Shown here: piece by piece, positions 61,077 through 64,000 of the stretch | How the letters are laid out: the number at the start of each line of letters is the position of its first letter | How positions within the stretch are numbered: position 1 is the first letter of the stretch | NCBI GenBank assembly: GCA_024743435.1 | Contig: JANSWO010000013.1 | Coordinates: 1 to 64,000 of the forward strand | Direction: 5' to 3' | Length of the DNA stretch: 64,000 nt | Origin: Pseudomonadaceae bacterium | GTDB lineage: Bacteria; Pseudomonadota; Gammaproteobacteria; Pseudomonadales; Azotimanducaceae | Translations under genes and position numbers: made by a program | The notes under the pieces: generated by a model | The model's database searches: none | Told to the model about the DNA's origin: nothing | Seen by the model: the letters and a program-made list of their open reading frames with translations, nothing else

Positions 61077-61448
61077 ATGCTGACATTCCTACGCTGGTGG
61101 GCAGTGCTGCAAGGCGCAGGGCTCATCATTGGTGAATCGATACGAAGTTGGGGGCAAGGCAGGCATCCACTGTTCGTGCTCGACGATTTCTTCATCGGTA
61201 TCCCATTGTTGCTGACGGCCTGGCTCATGGGTGCGCCAACACCAATGCGGCGTGCTGCGTTTTCCGCTGCGTTCGCGGCGTCAGCAGGCATGTTGTACGG
61301 CAGCTTCTTCGGCAAGTTGCTGGAGCCCAGCGCTGATCACAACAGCTCATTTGACGTGGGTTTTCTCACGTTTCTCATCGGCCTGGCCTTCGTCTCAGCG
61401 CTGGTTTCTCTGGCACTCAGCTTGAGGCTCTGGCTAACCGATAGCTGA
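61077..61448 (+). CDS. Small integral membrane protein, unknown function
   Basis: A 123-aa protein with about four hydrophobic segments (VLQGAGLIIGESI, FFIGIPLLLTAWLMG, AAFSAAFAASAGMLYGSFFG, FLTFLIGLAFVSALVSLALSL). No family is recognised. GGGGGAG upstream of ATG 61077 is a strong ribosome site. It follows the thioredoxin-like gene by 51 bp, so it might belong to the same unit. Confidence 0.7.
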   Translation: MLTFLRWWAVLQGAGLIIGESIRSWGQGRHPLFVLDDFFIGIPLLLTAWLMGAPTPMRRAAFSAAFAASAGMLYGSFFGKLLEPSADHNSSFDVGFLTFLIGLAFVSALVSLALSLRLWLTDS

Positions 61449-61469
61449 ACCGCATTACTGACTGGCCCT

Positions 61470-62231
61470 GTGGACATGCCCATATCGACACTGATTGTGC
61501 AGTCGCACAGGCAACCGCTGCCGGAAGCCTGGCTGGGCGACTGCATAGCATCCGTTCGCCGCTACGCAGCCGACAACCAATTCACCTACGAGTTTGTTGA
61601 CGATGCGCTTTTTGAAGGCCTGCCCCAGGCGGTGCTGGACAACACATCCAGGCGTCTGTCGGCCCGCTCGGATCTTGCCAGGCTGCGGCTCATGCAGGCG
61701 CGGCTGGATGCCGGCTATGACCGAGTACTCTGGCTGGACGCGGACATCTTATTGTTTGCTCCACAGCGGCTGAGCCTGCCTGATGAGCCATTTGCCGTTG
61801 GCCGTGAATGTTGGCTGACGGAGACTGAGCCTGGCCGAGTGCGCTGCAGCCGAGCTGTACACAACGCCGCGCTTTTCTTTACGCAGGGCAACCCGTTGCT
61901 GCCTTTCTACCAACACGCGGCAGAAGCACTACTTGTCCGTCACGACGGCGATATGGTGCCTCAGCTGGCCGGTCCGAAGTTTCTGACGCTGCTTCACAAC
62001 GCTATCGCCTTTCCGGTTATCGAGTCTGTCGGCATGCTGAGCCCGCGCCTGGCCTATGCGCTTCTGGCGGACGAGTTTGCTGTGATCGACGCTTTCAGAA
62101 GACGCCATCCGGAGCGTCTCGCTGGCTTCAACCTCTGCGCATCGCTCGCGGGCGAGATGCCGCCGATGAAAGAAATCATCGATCGCTTGCAGGATAGGAC
62201 GCGGTGGCCAGGTGAAGCATTGTTAATCTGA
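61470..62231 (+). CDS. Glycosyltransferase-like protein (GT34/GMA12-like DxD)
   Basis: A 253-aa protein with a Rossmann-like nucleotide-sugar fold signature: TLIVQSHRQPLPEAWLGDC, RSDLARLRLMQARLDAGYDRVL and the catalytic DxD in WLDADILLF, followed by HNAALFFTQGNPLLPFY. It resembles galactosyltransferase/GMA12 type proteins of the capsule or LPS. Either GTG 61470 or ATG 61476 is the start. Ends overlap the convergent racemase-like gene by 9 bp. Confidence 0.65.
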   Translation: MDMPISTLIVQSHRQPLPEAWLGDCIASVRRYAADNQFTYEFVDDALFEGLPQAVLDNTSRRLSARSDLARLRLMQARLDAGYDRVLWLDADILLFAPQRLSLPDEPFAVGRECWLTETEPGRVRCSRAVHNAALFFTQGNPLLPFYQHAAEALLVRHDGDMVPQLAGPKFLTLLHNAIAFPVIESVGMLSPRLAYALLADEFAVIDAFRRRHPERLAGFNLCASLAGEMPPMKEIIDRLQDRTRWPGEALLI

Positions 62232-62897
62232 CTGAGCGCGCGCGACCTGCGCGAGCCATTCAACTGCGATGCCAGGTGCGGACAGCACCGGTGTGTCCAG
62301 CCGCGCGCTGAGCGGCGCACTGGCGACGGACATGGAACCCTGGGCCAGCACGATGCAGCCGATATCTGGGGAGGGTTCGAGGGCAGCCACGATGCTTTGA
62401 GTAATCGAGCCCGCGTAAGCCTCCTGATCGCCTGCTTCGAAGAGAGGCCAGGCGCGCTCACACTGAATCTCGATGATGGCGCCAGGGTGTCCGACGGCCG
62501 CCATACTCGCCCGGAGTAAGCTGGCGCTTGGCTGTGCGGTGCTGTCCAGGCAGTAGGCCAGAGCGATATCCCGGTGTTGCTGCGCTGCGCGTTGCATCAT
62601 TGCGCGGTCCGCTCGAGCCGTTGCGACATCGCTGTGCGACTCACCCAGCTCGTCGAAGAGTGGGCCCAGTGTCGAACAGGTGCACATGATCATGTCCACC
62701 TTACCGGCCTGCTGTGACAGCCAACGCGCAACGTCTGAGCGCAGCCCTGGGTCTTCGCTCCCTGCATCGCGTGCGCGAGCGAGCCACAGCGGCTCAACGT
62801 GATGCTCACACGTCAGCTCCCCGAGATACGGCTCGATTTCATCGGCAAAAGCCAGACGCTGGCTCTCGGCGGAATGGATCAGCAAGGCGCGAAACAT
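62223..62897 (-). CDS. Asp/Glu racemase-like protein
   Basis: A 224-aa protein of the Asp/Glu/hydantoin racemase fold (two similar alpha/beta halves). Cys residues at IMCTCSTLG (first half) and a GQGS-like CIVLAQGSM (second half) occupy the catalytic loops; the second catalytic Cys is replaced by Gln or Ala, so activity may be altered. The role may be a maleate isomerase/arylmalonate decarboxylase-like reaction. The start is ATG 62897. Divergent from the CoA-transferase gene. Confidence 0.7.
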   Translation of the reverse strand: MFRALLIHSAESQRLAFADEIEPYLGELTCEHHVEPLWLARARDAGSEDPGLRSDVARWLSQQAGKVDMIMCTCSTLGPLFDELGESHSDVATARADRAMMQRAAQQHRDIALAYCLDSTAQPSASLLRASMAAVGHPGAIIEIQCERAWPLFEAGDQEAYAGSITQSIVAALEPSPDIGCIVLAQGSMSVASAPLSARLDTPVLSAPGIAVEWLAQVARAQSD

Positions 62898-62965
62898 GTA
62901 ATGGCCTGGTGGGGTGTTGATCTCGTAGGATGAGGGCTGTTTGCAAAGACGTCGAGGGGACGGTT

Positions 62966-64000
62966 ATGGCGTACATGCTGGAACATCTAACGGTCATTGA
63001 TGCAGCATCCTTTCTGGCGGGGCCGGGTGCGGCAACTGTCATGGCGGACTACGGAGCCAATGTCATCAAGATCGAGCCGCCGCAGGGCGACGGCTACCGC
63101 ACGCTGGTAGGGCGTTATCCCGTGCCTTACCACTGGCTGCTGACGTCGCGAAACAAACGCAGTGTTGGCCTGGATTTGCGCAGCGATGCCGGGCAGAAAG
63201 TGGTCCACAAACTGCTCGAGTCCGCCGACGTTCTCGTTGTGAATTTCCTCGATGATCAACTCAAGGGCTTCGGGCTTGACTATGAAACGGTTCGCGCCAT
63301 CAACCCGCGAATTGTCTTTGCTCAGATGACCGGTTATGGCAGTGAAGGGCCGGATGCGCATCGTAAGGCATTTGATGTCACCGGCTGGTGGGCGCGTACG
63401 GGTCTGATGGAGTTTGTTCGCGATCCGGGACAAACACCGATCGCTATGGCGCCCGGCCAGGGTGACCACGCCAGCGCGATGAGCGTGTTTGGCGCGATTA
63501 TGGCTGGGCTGTACCGGCGTGAGAAAACGGGCGATGGCTGTCGCGTGTCCACATCGTTAGTTGCGAACGGCGTCTGGGCGAATGGCATGGCCCTGCAGGG
63601 CGTTGTCGCCGGAACGAATGCCGGGGAATACCGGCAGGAGCATGGCTGGGGCAATCCGTTCACCTATACCTATGAGTCCTCCGATAATCGTTTTGTTGTG
63701 CTTGCGGTTATCAACATAAGCAAAGAATGGCCGGGGCTATTGCGAGCGCTTCGGCTTGAGGAGTGGGCGCAGGATGAGCGCTTTGTCGATGTTCGCTCGA
63801 TACTACGGAATCGGGACGCCGTGCGAGATGGCTTTGCCCAGGCGATTGGCTCGCAACCTCTCGATGTCACCATGGCGGCGATGGACGAACACGGCGTGAC
63901 GTTCAGCTATGTGCAGCCGATGGCGGAAGTGCTGACCGACCCGCAAATGCTCGCCAACGATGTGATTGTCGCAACCGGTGACGATGTCGGAGATTACGAT
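62966..64000 (+). CDS. CaiB/BaiF (class III) CoA-transferase, incomplete at the window end
   Basis: The 345 codons present start at ATG 62966 and run open to the edge, so the gene continues. It moves CoA between carboxylates. Family blocks are MLEHLTVIDAASFLAGPGAA, GANVIKIEPPQGD, RNKRSVGLDLRSDAG and FAQMTGYGSEGP; the active-site Asp is in FDVTGWWARTG (about residue 138), and DHASAMSVFGAI and ANGVWANGMALQG follow. GAGGGGA lies upstream. Members act in carnitine, bile-acid, oxalate or steroid pathways; substrate unknown. Confidence 0.9.
   Translation, partial: MAYMLEHLTVIDAASFLAGPGAATVMADYGANVIKIEPPQGDGYRTLVGRYPVPYHWLLTSRNKRSVGLDLRSDAGQKVVHKLLESADVLVVNFLDDQLKGFGLDYETVRAINPRIVFAQMTGYGSEGPDAHRKAFDVTGWWARTGLMEFVRDPGQTPIAMAPGQGDHASAMSVFGAIMAGLYRREKTGDGCRVSTSLVANGVWANGMALQGVVAGTNAGEYRQEHGWGNPFTYTYESSDNRFVVLAVINISKEWPGLLRALRLEEWAQDERFVDVRSILRNRDAVRDGFAQAIGSQPLDVTMAAMDEHGVTFSYVQPMAEVLTDPQMLANDVIVATGDDVGDYD

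Overview
The window looks like chromosomal DNA of a GC-rich, aerobic, probably marine gammaproteobacterium. Evidence: a YhcB/ZapG-type protein (a gammaproteobacterial marker), a phoR-pstSCAB-phoU cluster, an RND pump, two WS/DGAT wax ester/triacylglycerol synthases, and many acyl-CoA, luciferase-like, Baeyer-Villiger, P450 and haloalkane dehalogenase genes of the kind carried by oligotrophic hydrocarbon- and steroid-degrading marine gammaproteobacteria. The taxon is inferred from gene content only. There are no rRNA, tRNA, phage, insertion sequence or CRISPR features.

Layout. 0-9.6 kb: a REP/BIME-like repeat, an APH-like kinase, an SDR, a DUF35/SCP2-thiolase pair, a coupled GCS2-like ligase and AstE/aspartoacylase-like hydrolase, a nitroreductase, DoxX, an NTF2-like protein and a thiolase. 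9.7-14.9 kb: an RND permease/adaptor operon divergent from a TetR regulator, with a palindromic operator at the predicted promoter. 14.9-20.7 kb: dodecin, a secreted M20 amidohydrolase, two AhpD-like proteins (one with an in-frame TGA), TMEM175, a periplasmic protein with an in-frame TAG, and an APC permease preceded by a perfect palindrome and ten CCCTTG hexamers. 21.1-26.9 kb: a neutral-lipid cluster (WS/DGAT, lipase-like hydrolase, WS/DGAT) followed by haloalkane dehalogenase. 26.9-35.4 kb: MFS, methyltransferase, BVMO, a PYPQQ-repeat protein, CsoR, P450, VOC and a sterol desaturase-like hydroxylase. 35.5-43.1 kb: the phosphate cluster. 43.5-48.7 kb: a large secreted subtilase, a 146-bp tandem BIME repeat, a lipoprotein and a second APH-like kinase. 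48.9-55.8 kb: four LLM flavin/F420 oxidoreductases interspersed with an enoyl-CoA hydratase, a phosphatase and a lytic transglycosylase that has a highly structured 5' leader. 55.9-64 kb: a Cys-rich small protein, ZapG, a PQQ dehydrogenase, a tandem MmcQ/YjbR protein, a thioredoxin-fold gene with an in-frame TGA, a glycosyltransferase-like protein, an Asp/Glu racemase-like protein and a CoA-transferase cut by the window end.

Main discovery: two unrelated redox genes (16638-17153 minus, AhpD-like; 59934-61025 plus, thioredoxin/ResA-like) are each interrupted by one TGA exactly at an expected redox-active Cys. Each TGA is followed, 20-24 nt downstream, by a short GC-rich hairpin with a five-base CGUGY loop, matching the rules for bacterial SECIS elements. 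Both are best read as selenoproteins, not pseudogenes, which implies that selABCD exist elsewhere in the genome. Second: the 53.96-54.08 kb leader of the lytic transglycosylase holds four perfect helices in about 115 nt and may be a cis-regulatory RNA. Third: a BIME-like repeat family occurs at both 0.1 kb and 46.8-47.1 kb.
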